Below, piece by piece: positions 46,258 to 54,818 of a stretch of DNA of 64,000 nt (positions within the stretch are counted from its first letter, which is position 1; each line of letters starts with the position of its first letter). The notes beneath the pieces are model-generated. The model was not told the DNA's origin. It made no database searches and was given only the letters and a program-made list of their open reading frames with translations. The DNA is taken from assembly GCF_002863225.1 (NCBI RefSeq), contig NZ_PKEK01000041.1:124001-188000 (forward strand), written 5' to 3'. This DNA is from Mycobacterium sp. (GTDB lineage: Bacteria; Actinomycetota; Actinomycetes; Mycobacteriales; Mycobacteriaceae). The translations under genes and the position numbers were made by a program.

Positions 46258-47001
46258 CTAGACCTTGGGGGATGCGCGTAACCACTCGACGGCGTCGTCC
46301 ACGTCGGACACCACCGGCACTCCGGCCGGCACCGAGGGGCGCCGCACAACCACAACCGGGATGCCCAACTCGTCGGCGGCCTGCATCTTCGGCCAGGTGT
46401 ACTCACCACCGGAGTCCTTGGTCACCAACACATCTCCACGGTGTTCGCGCAGCAACGTCAGCTCGCCGGCCAGTGCGTAGGGCCCGCGGTCGCGAACGAC
46501 CTGCCACGCCGGCGGCAACGCGATCTCCGGGTCGTCGACGACGCGCGCCAGCACCGCCGATCGGCCCAGCGGCGCGACGAACTCCGGCAACTGCTGACGG
46601 CCGACGGTCAGCAGCGGCCTATCGCCCAGCCGCACCGCCTCGGTGGCGGCTTCGGCGTGCGAGTTCACCCAGTGCCAGGACGGTGTGGCGCGGTCGGCCC
46701 AGCCGGGACGTTGCAGCCGCAGCAGGGGAACCGCCTCGTCGGCGCAGGCGCGAACCGCGTTGGCGGAGATCGTCGCCGAGAACGGATGCGTCGCGTCGAC
46801 CACGACGTCGAATTCCTGCAACGCCTTTCGCAACCCCTTGACGCCACCGAACCCGCCGATCCGTACCGCTCCCTCGGGCAGCCGCGGCTGTGCGACCCGG
46901 CCGGCCAGCGAACTCGTCACGTCCACCCCGTCGGCGACCAACGCCGCTGCGAGCGTGCGGGCTTCCGAAGTCCCGCCCAGCAGTAGCACCCGCCGCGCCA
47001 T
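46258..47001 (-). CDS. cobK: Precorrin-6A reductase
   Basis: A 247-residue CobK/CbiJ with the NADPH-binding start [47 protein letters not shown] and [18 protein letters not shown]. It reduces precorrin-6A to 6B. ATG overlaps the cobF stop by one base. Third gene of the riboswitch-led cobN-cobF-cobK run. Confidence 0.94.
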   Translation of the reverse strand: MARRVLLLGGTSEARTLAAALVADGVDVTSSLAGRVAQPRLPEGAVRIGGFGGVKGLRKALQEFDVVVDATHPFSATISANAVRACADEAVPLLRLQRPGWADRATPSWHWVNSHAEAATEAVRLGDRPLLTVGRQQLPEFVAPLGRSAVLARVVDDPEIALPPAWQVVRDRGPYALAGELTLLREHRGDVLVTKDSGGEYTWPKMQAADELGIPVVVVRRPSVPAGVPVVSDVDDAVEWLRASPKV

Positions 47002-47759
47002 CAGCGTCGCCGCAGCAGGTAGATGTCCATCACCCACCCGGTGTCGGCGCGAGCCTGTGACCGCGCCTCGGCGATCTGCCCCGCGACGTCGGCGAGTCGC
47101 CCGGAGAGCAGCCGTTCGCCGGACGAGCCGAGATTGGCTGCCCACCACACCGACCAGTCGTCCAGCCCGGTCAGGTCGAGCCGGTCGGGAGGGGGGTTGA
47201 GCATCGCGACGATGTTGTCCTGCCCGGCGGCGACGGCCTCCTGCAGCAGACGCCCGGTGGTGACGTGCACCGGGCGGCCGACGTCGTGCAACACGATCCG
47301 ATGGCGGGCGGCGAGCACCTGCGGAGCACTGATGCCCGGGAGCACATCGAATTCGACTGGCACGCCGAGGGTCTGGATTTTCTCGATCACGCGGATCGTC
47401 GAGTCGTACAACGACGGGTCGCCGAATACCAGAAACGCAGCGGTGCCGCCGCGGGTGCGTAGCACGTCGGCGTAGGCCTCGGCGCGTGCGTCGTGCCAGT
47501 CGGCCACCGCGCGCTGGTAGTCGTCGCCGGTCAGTGCGGTCGAGCGGTCGCGTTCCGGGTCGCGGACCGCCACGACGTCGACGGACCCGTCGGTGTACGC
47601 ATCGACGATCTCCCAACGCAGCGCCAGAAGTTCGTCGTCGGCGCCTTTGAACGCGGCCAGCACGTAATCGACCGACCGCAACGCCTCGGCTACCTCCGGC
47701 GTGACGTGTTGGGGGCCCATGCCGACCCCCAGGACGCGAACCCGGACCGGGTCAGGCAC
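47001..47759 (-). CDS. cobF: Precorrin-6A synthase (deacetylating)
   Basis: A 252-residue SAM-dependent methylase with [55 protein letters not shown] and [17 protein letters not shown]. It methylates C1 and removes the acetyl group in the aerobic pathway. The GTG at 47759 lies 8 nt inside the end of cobN. CobF is missing from the M. tuberculosis complex, so its presence points to an environmental mycobacterium able, at this step, to make B12 de novo. Confidence 0.93.
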   Translation of the reverse strand: MPDPVRVRVLGVGMGPQHVTPEVAEALRSVDYVLAAFKGADDELLALRWEIVDAYTDGSVDVVAVRDPERDRSTALTGDDYQRAVADWHDARAEAYADVLRTRGGTAAFLVFGDPSLYDSTIRVIEKIQTLGVPVEFDVLPGISAPQVLAARHRIVLHDVGRPVHVTTGRLLQEAVAAGQDNIVAMLNPPPDRLDLTGLDDWSVWWAANLGSSGERLLSGRLADVAGQIAEARSQARADTGWVMDIYLLRRR

Positions 47760-50700
47760 CGGCGCGACCCTCGATGTCGCCTTCCACCTCGAGGTAGGCC
47801 TGCCGCAGCGCGGCCAGCGTCTCCGGCGAAGGATCGGCCCACAGGCCGCGGTCGGCGGCCTCCTGCAGGCGCTCGACCATGCCGTGCAGCGCCCACGGGT
47901 TGGACCGGTCGAGGAACTCGCGGGTCTCCGGGTCGAGAACGTAAGACTGGGCCAGCTTTTCGTACATCCAATCGTGGACGACGCCCGCGGTGGCGTCGAA
48001 GCCGAACAGGTAGTCGACGGTGGCGGCGAGTTCGAAAGCACCCTTGTAACCGTGCCGGCGCATCGCCGAGATCCAGCGCGGGTTGACCACCCGGGCGCGG
48101 AACACCCGTGCGGTCTCCTCGCCCAGCGTGCGGGTGCGCACCGCGTCGGGTGTGGTCGAATCTCCGACGTAGGCCTTGGGATCGGACCCGGTCAGCGCGC
48201 GCACCGTCGCGATCATGCCGCCGTGGTACTGGAAATAGTCGTCGCTGTCGGCGATGTCGTGTTCGCGGGTGTCGATGTTCTTGGCGGCCACCTTGATCCG
48301 CGCGTAGTTGGTGCGCATGTCGTCTGCTGCCGAGGCGCCGTCCAGCCCGCGACCGTAGGCGAACCCGCCCCACGCGGTGTAGACCTCGGCCAGGTCTTTG
48401 TCGTCGCGCCAGGTGCCCGCTTCGACGACCTGCAGGATGCCCGCGCCATACGATCCCGGCTTGGAGCCGAAAACCCTTGTGGTCGCTCGTCGCTCGTCGC
48501 CATGCTCGGCGAGGTCGGTGCGGGCGTGGGCGGCCACGTAGTTGTCGTCGTCCGGCTCGTCGAGCAGCGCGACCATGCGCACCGCGTCGTCGAGCATCGT
48601 CACCACATGCGGGAAGGCGTCGCGGAAGAATCCCGAGATGCGAATCGTCACGTCGATGCGTGGGCGTCCGAGCTCCTCGAGCGGGATCACCTCGAGCCGG
48701 CTGACCCGTCGCGACGCCTCGTCCCACTCCGGCCGAACACCAAGCAGCGCAAGCACTTCCGCGATGTCGTCACCGGACGTTCGCATCGCGCTGGTGCCCC
48801 ACACCGACAACCCGACCGACCCCGGGTAGGAGCCGGTGTCGTCGAGGTAGCGTTGCAGCAGCGACTCGGCCATCGCCTGACCGGTCTGCCACGCGAGCCG
48901 CGACGGCACCGCCCGGGGGTCGACGGTGTAGAAATTGCGCCCGGTGGGCAGCACGTTGACCAGACCGCGCAGCGGCGAACCCGACGGGCCGGGCCGCACG
49001 AAACCGCCTGCCAGGGCTTGCATCACGGCGTCGAGCTCACCCGCCGTACCGGACAGCCGCGGGACCACCTCGGTCGCGGCGAAGCGCAGGCAGGCACGGA
49101 CATCCGGTGCCTCGTGCAGCGCGTCGACGGCCGCGGCGTCCCAGCCGGCGGCCTCCATCGCCTCGACCAGTGCGCGCGCCCGGCCCTCGATCTCGTCGAC
49201 CGCGGCGATCTCGGCGCCGTCCTTCAGGCCGAGAGCGGTGCGCAATCCCGGCACGGCGTGGTCCTGCCCGCCCCACACCTGAGCGGCCCGCAGGATCGCC
49301 AGCACCAGGTTGACCCGGGCCGTTCCGGCGGGCGCCTCGCCCAGCACGTGTAGCCCGTCGCGGATCTGAGCGTCTTTGATCTCACACAGCCAGCCGTCGA
49401 CGTGCAGGAGGAAGTCGTCGAATTCCTCGTCGTCGGGCCGGTCGTCGAGGCCGAGGTCCCGGTGCATCTCCGCGGCCCGCATCAGGTTCCAGATCTCGCC
49501 GCGGATCGCCGGCAACTTGGCCGGGTCCATCGCCGCGATGTTGCCGTACTCGTCGAGGAGTTGTTCGAGTCGCGCGATGTCGCCGTATGTCTCGGCGCGT
49601 GCCATCGGCGGTATCAGGTGGTCGACGATGGTCGCGTGGGCGCGCCGTTTCGCCTGCGCTCCCTCGCCGGGGTCGTTGACCAGGAACGGGTAGATCAGCG
49701 GCAGATTTCCCAGCACGGCGTCGGTGGCGCAGGCCGCCGACAGCGCGGCGTTCTTGCCTGGCAGCCACTCCATCGAGCCGTGCTTGCCGAGGTGCACCAC
49801 CGCGTGGGCGCCGAAACCGTGCTCCAGCCAGCGGTAGGCCGCGAGGTAGTGGTGGGTGACCGACAGGTCCGGGTCGTGGTAGATCGCCACCGGGTTCTCC
49901 CCGAATCCGCGCGGCGGCTGGATCATCAGCACGACATTGCCCGAACGCAACGCCGCGATCACCAGATCACCGTCGTCGTTGACGAACAACCGTCCCGGCG
50001 CCGGGCCCCACGCCTGCGCCATCGCGTCGCGCAGTTCGGCGGGCAGGTCCGCGGTCCACTCGGCGTACTGCGCCGGTGTCACCTTCACCTGTGCGCCGGC
50101 GACCTGTTCGGTGGTGAGCCACTGCTCGTCCTGGCCGCCCGCGTCGATCAGCGTGTGCATCAGACGGTCGCCGGCCTGTGTCTCGTCTTCGATGCCGAGC
50201 ACCCCGAACCCGTCGCCGACCTGGTAGCCCTCCTGCGCCAGCCGGTGCAACAGCCGGACCGCGGACGCCGGGGTGTCGAGGCCGACGGCGTTGCCTACCC
50301 GCGAATGCTTGGTGGGATAGGCCGACAGCACCAGCGCGAGCTTCTTGTCGGCGTTGGGGATTCGGCGCAGCAGCGCATGGTTGACCGCGATCGCGGCCAC
50401 CCGTGCGCAGCGCTCGGGGTCGGCGACGTAGTGGGGTAGGCCGTCGTCGTCGACCTCCTTGAAGGAGTACGGCGCGGTGATGATGCGGCCGTCGAACTCG
50501 GGAATGGCGATCTGCGTCGCAGAGTCGAGCGGTGTGACACCGTCGTCGCTTGCTTCCCACTCCTCGCGGGATGACGTCAGGCAAAGTCCTTGCAGCACAG
50601 GGATGTTCATCGCGGCGATGCGCTCGATGTCCCACGACGCGTCGTCCTCACCCGCGCCGGCGCCCGCCGCCTTCGACCCGCCGGCCGCCAGCATGCTGAC

Positions 50701-51345
50701 CACCACGGCATCCAGCGAGCCCAGCGCGTCGAACAGTTCGTCGGGTGCGCTGCGCAGCGAGGACGCGAAGATCGGCACGCCGACCGCACTGCCGGTTGCG
50801 TCGACCGCGTCGGCAAGCGCGTGCGCGAACCCCGAGTTGCCGCTGACTTCGTGCGCCCGGTAGTACAGCACCCCGATCCGGGCCGGTGCGCTCACGTCGG
50901 CGGCCCGGGCGCCGTAACCCCACTCGGGGATCACCACCGGCTCGTCGAAGCCCTGACCGGTCAACAGCACGGTGTCGCACAGAAAGGCATGCAGCTGAGC
51001 GAGATTCGTCGGCCCACCCTCGGCGAGATACGAGTGTGCTTGCGCCGCAAGCCCGATCGGCACCGTCGAGCATTCCATCAGCTCGGCACTGGGTGTTCGT
51101 TCGCCGCCGAGCACGATCAGTGGCAGCCCGGTGGCCCGCAGCGTGCCGATTTCCGCGGCGACTTCCGCCGATGAACCCAGCACCCGCAGCACCACCAAGT
51201 CGACGCCGTCGAGTGCGTCCTCGACGGGTTGGCGCGCCGGGTTGCCTAGGCGGTACGGCGCCAGTGACGCGCGCGCCGACAGCAGATCGGTGTCCGACGT
51301 GGACAGCAACGCGATGCGATGGGTCGGCGTATCGACGGTGTTCAC
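47752..51345 (-). CDS. cobN: Cobaltochelatase large subunit
   Basis: A 1197-residue CobN/BchH-type subunit that binds the corrin and cobalt. Recognisable stretches include HLGKHGSMEWLPGKNAALS, LPLIYPFLVNDPGEGAQAKR, RIDVTIRISGFFRDAFP and YGAGILQVVEAGTW. ATP hydrolysis would come from the ChlID-type protein on the other strand. GTG start with GGGGAGGA just upstream, directly below a cobalamin riboswitch. Length agrees with the family. Confidence 0.96.
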   Translation of the reverse strand: MNTVDTPTHRIALLSTSDTDLLSARASLAPYRLGNPARQPVEDALDGVDLVVLRVLGSSAEVAAEIGTLRATGLPLIVLGGERTPSAELMECSTVPIGLAAQAHSYLAEGGPTNLAQLHAFLCDTVLLTGQGFDEPVVIPEWGYGARAADVSAPARIGVLYYRAHEVSGNSGFAHALADAVDATGSAVGVPIFASSLRSAPDELFDALGSLDAVVVSMLAAGGSKAAGAGAGEDDASWDIERIAAMNIPVLQGLCLTSSREEWEASDDGVTPLDSATQIAIPEFDGRIITAPYSFKEVDDDGLPHYVADPERCARVAAIAVNHALLRRIPNADKKLALVLSAYPTKHSRVGNAVGLDTPASAVRLLHRLAQEGYQVGDGFGVLGIEDETQAGDRLMHTLIDAGGQDEQWLTTEQVAGAQVKVTPAQYAEWTADLPAELRDAMAQAWGPAPGRLFVNDDGDLVIAALRSGNVVLMIQPPRGFGENPVAIYHDPDLSVTHHYLAAYRWLEHGFGAHAVVHLGKHGSMEWLPGKNAALSAACATDAVLGNLPLIYPFLVNDPGEGAQAKRRAHATIVDHLIPPMARAETYGDIARLEQLLDEYGNIAAMDPAKLPAIRGEIWNLMRAAEMHRDLGLDDRPDDEEFDDFLLHVDGWLCEIKDAQIRDGLHVLGEAPAGTARVNLVLAILRAAQVWGGQDHAVPGLRTALGLKDGAEIAAVDEIEGRARALVEAMEAAGWDAAAVDALHEAPDVRACLRFAATEVVPRLSGTAGELDAVMQALAGGFVRPGPSGSPLRGLVNVLPTGRNFYTVDPRAVPSRLAWQTGQAMAESLLQRYLDDTGSYPGSVGLSVWGTSAMRTSGDDIAEVLALLGVRPEWDEASRRVSRLEVIPLEELGRPRIDVTIRISGFFRDAFPHVVTMLDDAVRMVALLDEPDDDNYVAAHARTDLAEHGDERRATTRVFGSKPGSYGAGILQVVEAGTWRDDKDLAEVYTAWGGFAYGRGLDGASAADDMRTNYARIKVAAKNIDTREHDIADSDDYFQYHGGMIATVRALTGSDPKAYVGDSTTPDAVRTRTLGEETARVFRARVVNPRWISAMRRHGYKGAFELAATVDYLFGFDATAGVVHDWMYEKLAQSYVLDPETREFLDRSNPWALHGMVERLQEAADRGLWADPSPETLAALRQAYLEVEGDIEGRAGA

Positions 51346-51362
51346 TCAGGTCCTCCCCGGGG

Positions 51363-51486
51363 TTCTCGCCCCGTGTAGTGGAGCGCCCCGTGACCAGTGT
51401 CTGGCTCGGACCGCCGGCTGGACGCCGAGGCCCTCACAGTGGCGGAACCGCCCCGGGCTTTCACCGGATTCCTGTTGCCACGAGAC
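51363..51486 (-). promoter_or_regulatory. Cobalamin riboswitch upstream of cobN-cobF-cobK
   Basis: Read on the minus strand: GTGGCAACAGGAATCCGGTG, GCCACTGTGA and the B12-box-like GAGCCAGACACTGG. Short P1 arms TCTCG and CGAGA close it. Just downstream, GGGG-CGAGAA-CCCC can form a hairpin whose CCCC could otherwise pair with the GGGGAGGA ribosome site of cobN, a likely expression switch. Confidence 0.93.
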
Positions 51487-51517
51487 GTGCGGGAATGAGC
51501 TTAGTAGGGTGAGCGCG

Positions 51518-51712
51518 ATGAACGCGATCCTGAACTGGTGGGACGGCGTCGAGCTGTGGCTGTCTGGCCTGGGGTTTGTGTTCCAGACGATCGTCGTCAT
51601 GCCGGTCGTGCTGGTGCTGGCGTTCGTGATCGCGGCAGCCCTGGACGGGGCGTTGGGCCGGGGCCTTCGGGTGATGCGCGGCATCCGGCACAGCGATGAC
51701 GATGCCGGATGA
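51518..51712 (+). CDS. Small membrane protein, 64 residues
   Basis: Not a family I recognise. MNAILNWWDGVELWLSGLGF leads into one long hydrophobic helix (about 18-47, FVFQTIVVMPVVLVLAFVIA), then a basic/acidic cytoplasmic tail RHSDDDAG. AGTAGGGTGAG serves as ribosome site. Its stop overlaps the ATG of a second tiny membrane ORF. It lies between the cobN riboswitch and the sulfate operon and might act with either, but nothing in the sequence decides this. Confidence 0.7.
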   Translation: MNAILNWWDGVELWLSGLGFVFQTIVVMPVVLVLAFVIAAALDGALGRGLRVMRGIRHSDDDAG

Positions 51713-51804
51713 GCGGAAACACCGGAATGCCGCGATCGAGGGTCACGCTGGTGCTGGTCGCGCTGATCGTGCTGGTCATCGTCGCCTGGCTGTTGACCCG
51801 CTGA
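51709..51804 (+). CDS. 31-residue single-helix membrane microprotein, coupled to the previous gene
   Basis: ATG at 51709 overlaps the TGA of the 64-residue gene (ATGA). It encodes MSGNTGMPRSR, then the hydrophobic helix VTLVLVALIVLVIVAWLL and a short TR end. A pure membrane helix directly after a stop-start overlap is unlikely by chance, but no homology is known to me. Confidence 0.55.
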   Translation: MSGNTGMPRSRVTLVLVALIVLVIVAWLLTR

Positions 51805-51843
51805 CCTGCATCGGGCTTGCGCTGCGGGCCGAAAAGATTCTGT

Positions 51844-51849
51844 TACGCT
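51844..51849 (+). promoter_or_regulatory. -10 box of a leaderless transcript for the cysteine leader ORF
   Basis: TACGCT fits TANNNT and ends 6 nt before the ATG at 51856, the spacing that puts the transcription start on the A of the ATG. This predicts a leaderless mRNA. Confidence 0.6.
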
Positions 51850-51855
51850 TCGGCC

Positions 51856-51948
51856 ATGCACGCAGTCTCCGGTAGTACCGAGTGCCACATCCTGGCGCTC
51901 ATTGCCGTGGGAAATTGCGCCGTCGCTGACGTGCATTGTTGTCGCTGA
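51856..51948 (+). CDS. 30-residue Cys-rich leader peptide upstream of the sulfate transport operon
   Basis: A short ORF starting MHAVSGSTECHILA and ending DVHCCR-stop, with Cys at 10, 21, 28 and 29. It is 84 nt upstream of subI and apparently leaderless. In M. smegmatis, leaderless short ORFs with cysteine runs in front of sulfur operons act as cysteine-responsive attenuators: ribosome stalling at Cys codons when charged tRNA-Cys is low opens expression of the genes behind. The Cys-Cys pair just before the stop, in front of subI, fits this model. Confidence 0.8.
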   Translation: MHAVSGSTECHILALIAVGNCAVADVHCCR

Positions 51949-52032
51949 CCTTCTGCCCACGCGCGCCGAAACTCGCTTTCCTTCGCACTGGGATCCGTCA
52001 GATGTCAGGCACACCCTCCGAAAGGTCGACCA

Positions 52033-53070
52033 TTGTTCGACGACAACAAGAAACCCGTCGGGTGGCGGCACGTTGTCGCGTTGAGCCTCGCCTCGGGTCT
52101 GATCGCGGCGTGCCACGGCGGCGCCAGCGATGTCGTCGGAGGTGGGGGACCCAGCGGCGCGAACACCAGCATCACGCTGGTGGCCTACTCGGTTCCCGAA
52201 CCCGGCTGGAGCAAAGTGATCCCGGCGTTCAATGCCTCGCCCGAAGGCAAGGGCATCCAGGTTATCGCCTCCTACGGCGCCTCGGGTGACCAGTCTCGCG
52301 GTGTCGTCGACGGCAAGCCCGCCGACATCGTCAACTTCTCGGTCGAACCCGACGTCGCGCGACTGGTCAAAGCCGGCAAGGTCGCCAAGGACTGGGATTC
52401 CGACGCCACCAAGGGGGTCCCGTTCGGGTCGGTCGTCACCTTGGTGGTGCGGCCCGGAAATCCGAAGAACATCAAAGACTGGGACGACCTGCTGCGGCCC
52501 GACGTCGACGTCGTCACCCCGAGTCCGTTGAGTTCGGGCTCGGCGAAGTGGAACCTGCTGGCGCCCTATGTGGTCAAGAGCAACGGTGGCCACGATCCGC
52601 AGGCCGGCCTGGACTACATCCGCAAGCTCGTCGGTCAGCACGTCAAACTCCGGCCCGGGTCGGGACGCGAAGCCACCGACGTGTTCGTCCAGGGCAGTGG
52701 CGATGTTCTGATCAGCTACGAGAACGAGGCCCTCGCCACCGAGCGACAGGGAAAGCCGATCATCCACGTCAACCCGCCGCAAACCATCAAGATCGAGAAC
52801 CCGGTGGCGGTGGTGACCAGCAGCCCCCACCTCAACGCCGCCGTCGCGTTCAAGAACTTCCAGTACACCGCGGCGGCCCAAAAGGTCTGGGCAGCAGCGG
52901 GATTCCGCCCGGTCGACCCAGCAGTCGCCGCCCAGGTTCGTGACCAGTTCCCGGCGCCGCAGAAACTGTGGACGCTGGCCGATCTGGGCGGCTGGCCCAC
53001 GGTCGACCCGCAGCTGTTCGACAAGAAATCGGGCAGCATCACCAAGATCTACACGAAGGCCACCGGATGA
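52033..53070 (+). CDS. subI: Sulfate-binding lipoprotein of the sulfate ABC transporter
   Basis: A 345-residue periplasmic sulfate/thiosulfate-binding protein. The lipobox is LIAAC (Cys about 27). The body is type 2 SBP: VAYSVPEPGWSKVIPAF, SYGASGDQSRGVVDG, VTPSPLSSGSAKWNLLAPY, VLISYENEAL. The start is TTG at 52033 with GAAAGG 7 nt before it. First protein gene of subI-cysT-cysW-cysA, matching Rv2400c-Rv2397c. Confidence 0.94.
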   Translation: MFDDNKKPVGWRHVVALSLASGLIAACHGGASDVVGGGGPSGANTSITLVAYSVPEPGWSKVIPAFNASPEGKGIQVIASYGASGDQSRGVVDGKPADIVNFSVEPDVARLVKAGKVAKDWDSDATKGVPFGSVVTLVVRPGNPKNIKDWDDLLRPDVDVVTPSPLSSGSAKWNLLAPYVVKSNGGHDPQAGLDYIRKLVGQHVKLRPGSGREATDVFVQGSGDVLISYENEALATERQGKPIIHVNPPQTIKIENPVAVVTSSPHLNAAVAFKNFQYTAAAQKVWAAAGFRPVDPAVAAQVRDQFPAPQKLWTLADLGGWPTVDPQLFDKKSGSITKIYTKATG

Positions 53071-53930
53071 CGACGGCGATCTCCCGACCGATCCCGGGCG
53101 GCAGCGGCGGCGGTAAACCGCTGGGCCGCAACAAGTTGATCAACAACGGCACATCGCTGCGGGTCGGCGTTTCGGTGGTGTGGCTTTCGGTCATCGTGTT
53201 GCTGCCGCTCGCTGCCATCTTGTGGCAGTCGATCGGCGGCGGCTGGGACGCGTTCTGGCTCGCGGTCACCTCGAACGCGGCGATCGAGTCGTTCCGCGTG
53301 ACCTTGACGATTTCCGCGGGCGTGACCGTGGTCAACATGATTTTCGGGCTGTTGATCGCCTGGGTGCTGGTGCGTGACGACTTCCCGGGCAAGCGGGTGG
53401 TCGACGTTCTGATCGACCTGCCGTTCGCCCTGCCGACCATCGTCGCCAGCCTGGTGTTGCTGGCGCTCTACGGCAACCACAGCCCGGTCGGCGTGCACCT
53501 GCAGCACACCAGTTGGGGTGTGGGCGTGGCCCTGGCCTTCGTCACGCTGCCGTTCGTGGTAAGGGCCGTGCAGCCGGTGCTGCTCGAGATCGACCACGAG
53601 ACCGAAGAAGCGGCGGCGTCGTTGGGCGCCAACAACACGACGATCTTCACCACCGTGGTGCTGCCCTCGCTGACCCCGGTGCTGCTGACCGGAGCGGGCC
53701 TGACGTTCGCGCGGGCGATCGGCGAATTCGGTTCCGTGGTGCTGATCGGTGGCGCGGTGCCGGGCAAGACCGAAGTGTCCTCGCAGTGGATCCGCACCCT
53801 GATCGAGAACGACGACCGTACCGGTGCCGCCGCGATCTCGATTGTGCTGCTGCTCATCTCGTTCGCGGTGCTTTTCGTGCTGCGCACGGTGGGATCACGC
53901 GCAGCCAAGCGTGAGGAGTTGGCCTCGTGA
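53067..53930 (+). CDS. cysT: Sulfate ABC transporter permease CysT
   Basis: A 287-residue inner-membrane permease with six helices and the ABC-coupling EAA loop EEAAASLGANNTTIFTTVVLP. The ATG at 53067 overlaps the subI stop. The N-terminal 25 residues are Gly/Arg-rich and polar. It forms the channel with CysW. Confidence 0.94.
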   Translation: MTTAISRPIPGGSGGGKPLGRNKLINNGTSLRVGVSVVWLSVIVLLPLAAILWQSIGGGWDAFWLAVTSNAAIESFRVTLTISAGVTVVNMIFGLLIAWVLVRDDFPGKRVVDVLIDLPFALPTIVASLVLLALYGNHSPVGVHLQHTSWGVGVALAFVTLPFVVRAVQPVLLEIDHETEEAAASLGANNTTIFTTVVLPSLTPVLLTGAGLTFARAIGEFGSVVLIGGAVPGKTEVSSQWIRTLIENDDRTGAAAISIVLLLISFAVLFVLRTVGSRAAKREELAS

Positions 53931-54745
53931 CCCTCTCGCCCGCCGTCAAATACCTGCTTCGTTTCCTGGCGCTGGCGTATGTGTCGGTTCTGCTCGTCGT
54001 CCCGGTGGGGCTGATCCTGTGGCGGACGTTCCAGCCCGGCATCGGTCAGTTCATCGACTGGGTCAGCACTCCGGCGGCCGTCTCCGCGCTCAATTTGTCG
54101 GTGCTGGTGGTCGCGATCGTGGTGCCGCTCAACGTTATCTTCGGAATCCCGACCGCGCTGATGTTGGCGCGCAACCGGTTCCGCGCCAAAGGCGTGCTGC
54201 AGGCGATCATCGACTTGCCGTTCGCGGTGTCACCGGTCGTGGTCGGTGTGGCGCTGATCGTGTTGTGGGGATCGGCCGGGCTGCTCGGTTTCGTCGAGAA
54301 GGACTTCGGCTTCAAGATCATCTTCGGGCTGCCGGGAATCGTGCTGGCCAGCATTTTCGCGACGCTGCCCTTCGTGGTGCGCGAGGTCGAACCGGTGCTG
54401 TACGAGATTGGCACCGATCAGGAGCAGGCGGCCGCGACGCTGGGTTCCAATTGGTGGCAGACGTTTTGGCGGATCACCCTGCCGTCGATTCGCTGGGGAT
54501 TGACCTACGGCGTCGTGTTGACCATCGCGCGGACACTCGGCGAGTACGGCGCGGTGCTCATCGTGTCGTCCAATCTGCCGGGGCAGTCGCAGACCCTGAC
54601 GCTGCTGGTGTCCGACCGCTACAACCGCGGCGCCGAGTACGGCGCCTACGCACTTTCGACGCTGCTGATGGCGGTGTCGGTACTGGTTCTGATCGTTCAG
54701 GTGATTCTGGATGCTCGCCGCAACCGCGCAGCCAAGCAGGCATGA
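53927..54745 (+). CDS. cysW: Sulfate ABC transporter permease CysW
   Basis: A 272-residue permease with EAA-type loop QEQAAATLGSNWWQTFWRIT and helices throughout. GTG at 53927 overlaps the cysT stop (GTGA). Between its stop and cysA lies a 51-bp repeat-like insert. Confidence 0.94.
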   Translation: MTLSPAVKYLLRFLALAYVSVLLVVPVGLILWRTFQPGIGQFIDWVSTPAAVSALNLSVLVVAIVVPLNVIFGIPTALMLARNRFRAKGVLQAIIDLPFAVSPVVVGVALIVLWGSAGLLGFVEKDFGFKIIFGLPGIVLASIFATLPFVVREVEPVLYEIGTDQEQAAATLGSNWWQTFWRITLPSIRWGLTYGVVLTIARTLGEYGAVLIVSSNLPGQSQTLTLLVSDRYNRGAEYGAYALSTLLMAVSVLVLIVQVILDARRNRAAKQA

Positions 54746-54749
54746 CAGG

Positions 54750-54818
54750 GAGGAGTGGCGCTAGATGCGCGCCAACGACGATGCAGAGCGACGCGATGAG
54801 GAGGAGTGGCGCTAGATG
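54750..54818 (+). repeat. MIRU-like repeated element between cysW and cysA
   Basis: GAGGAGTGGCGCTAGATG occurs twice, 51 bp (17 codons) apart, at 54750 and 54801; the second copy supplies the ribosome site and ATG of cysA. The 51-bp unit keeps frame. The layout (an insert inside an operon, small ORF, stop overlapping the next gene's translation start region) is that of mycobacterial interspersed repetitive units. Confidence 0.75.
54765..54815 (+). CDS. 16-residue ORF inside the MIRU-like element
   Basis: ATG at 54765 encodes MRANDDAERRDEEEWR and ends TAG directly before the cysA ATG (TAGATG). Its job is probably to pass ribosomes from cysW to cysA rather than to make a functional peptide. The strongly charged, acidic and basic composition comes from the repeat. 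Confidence 0.45.
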   Translation: MRANDDAERRDEEEWR

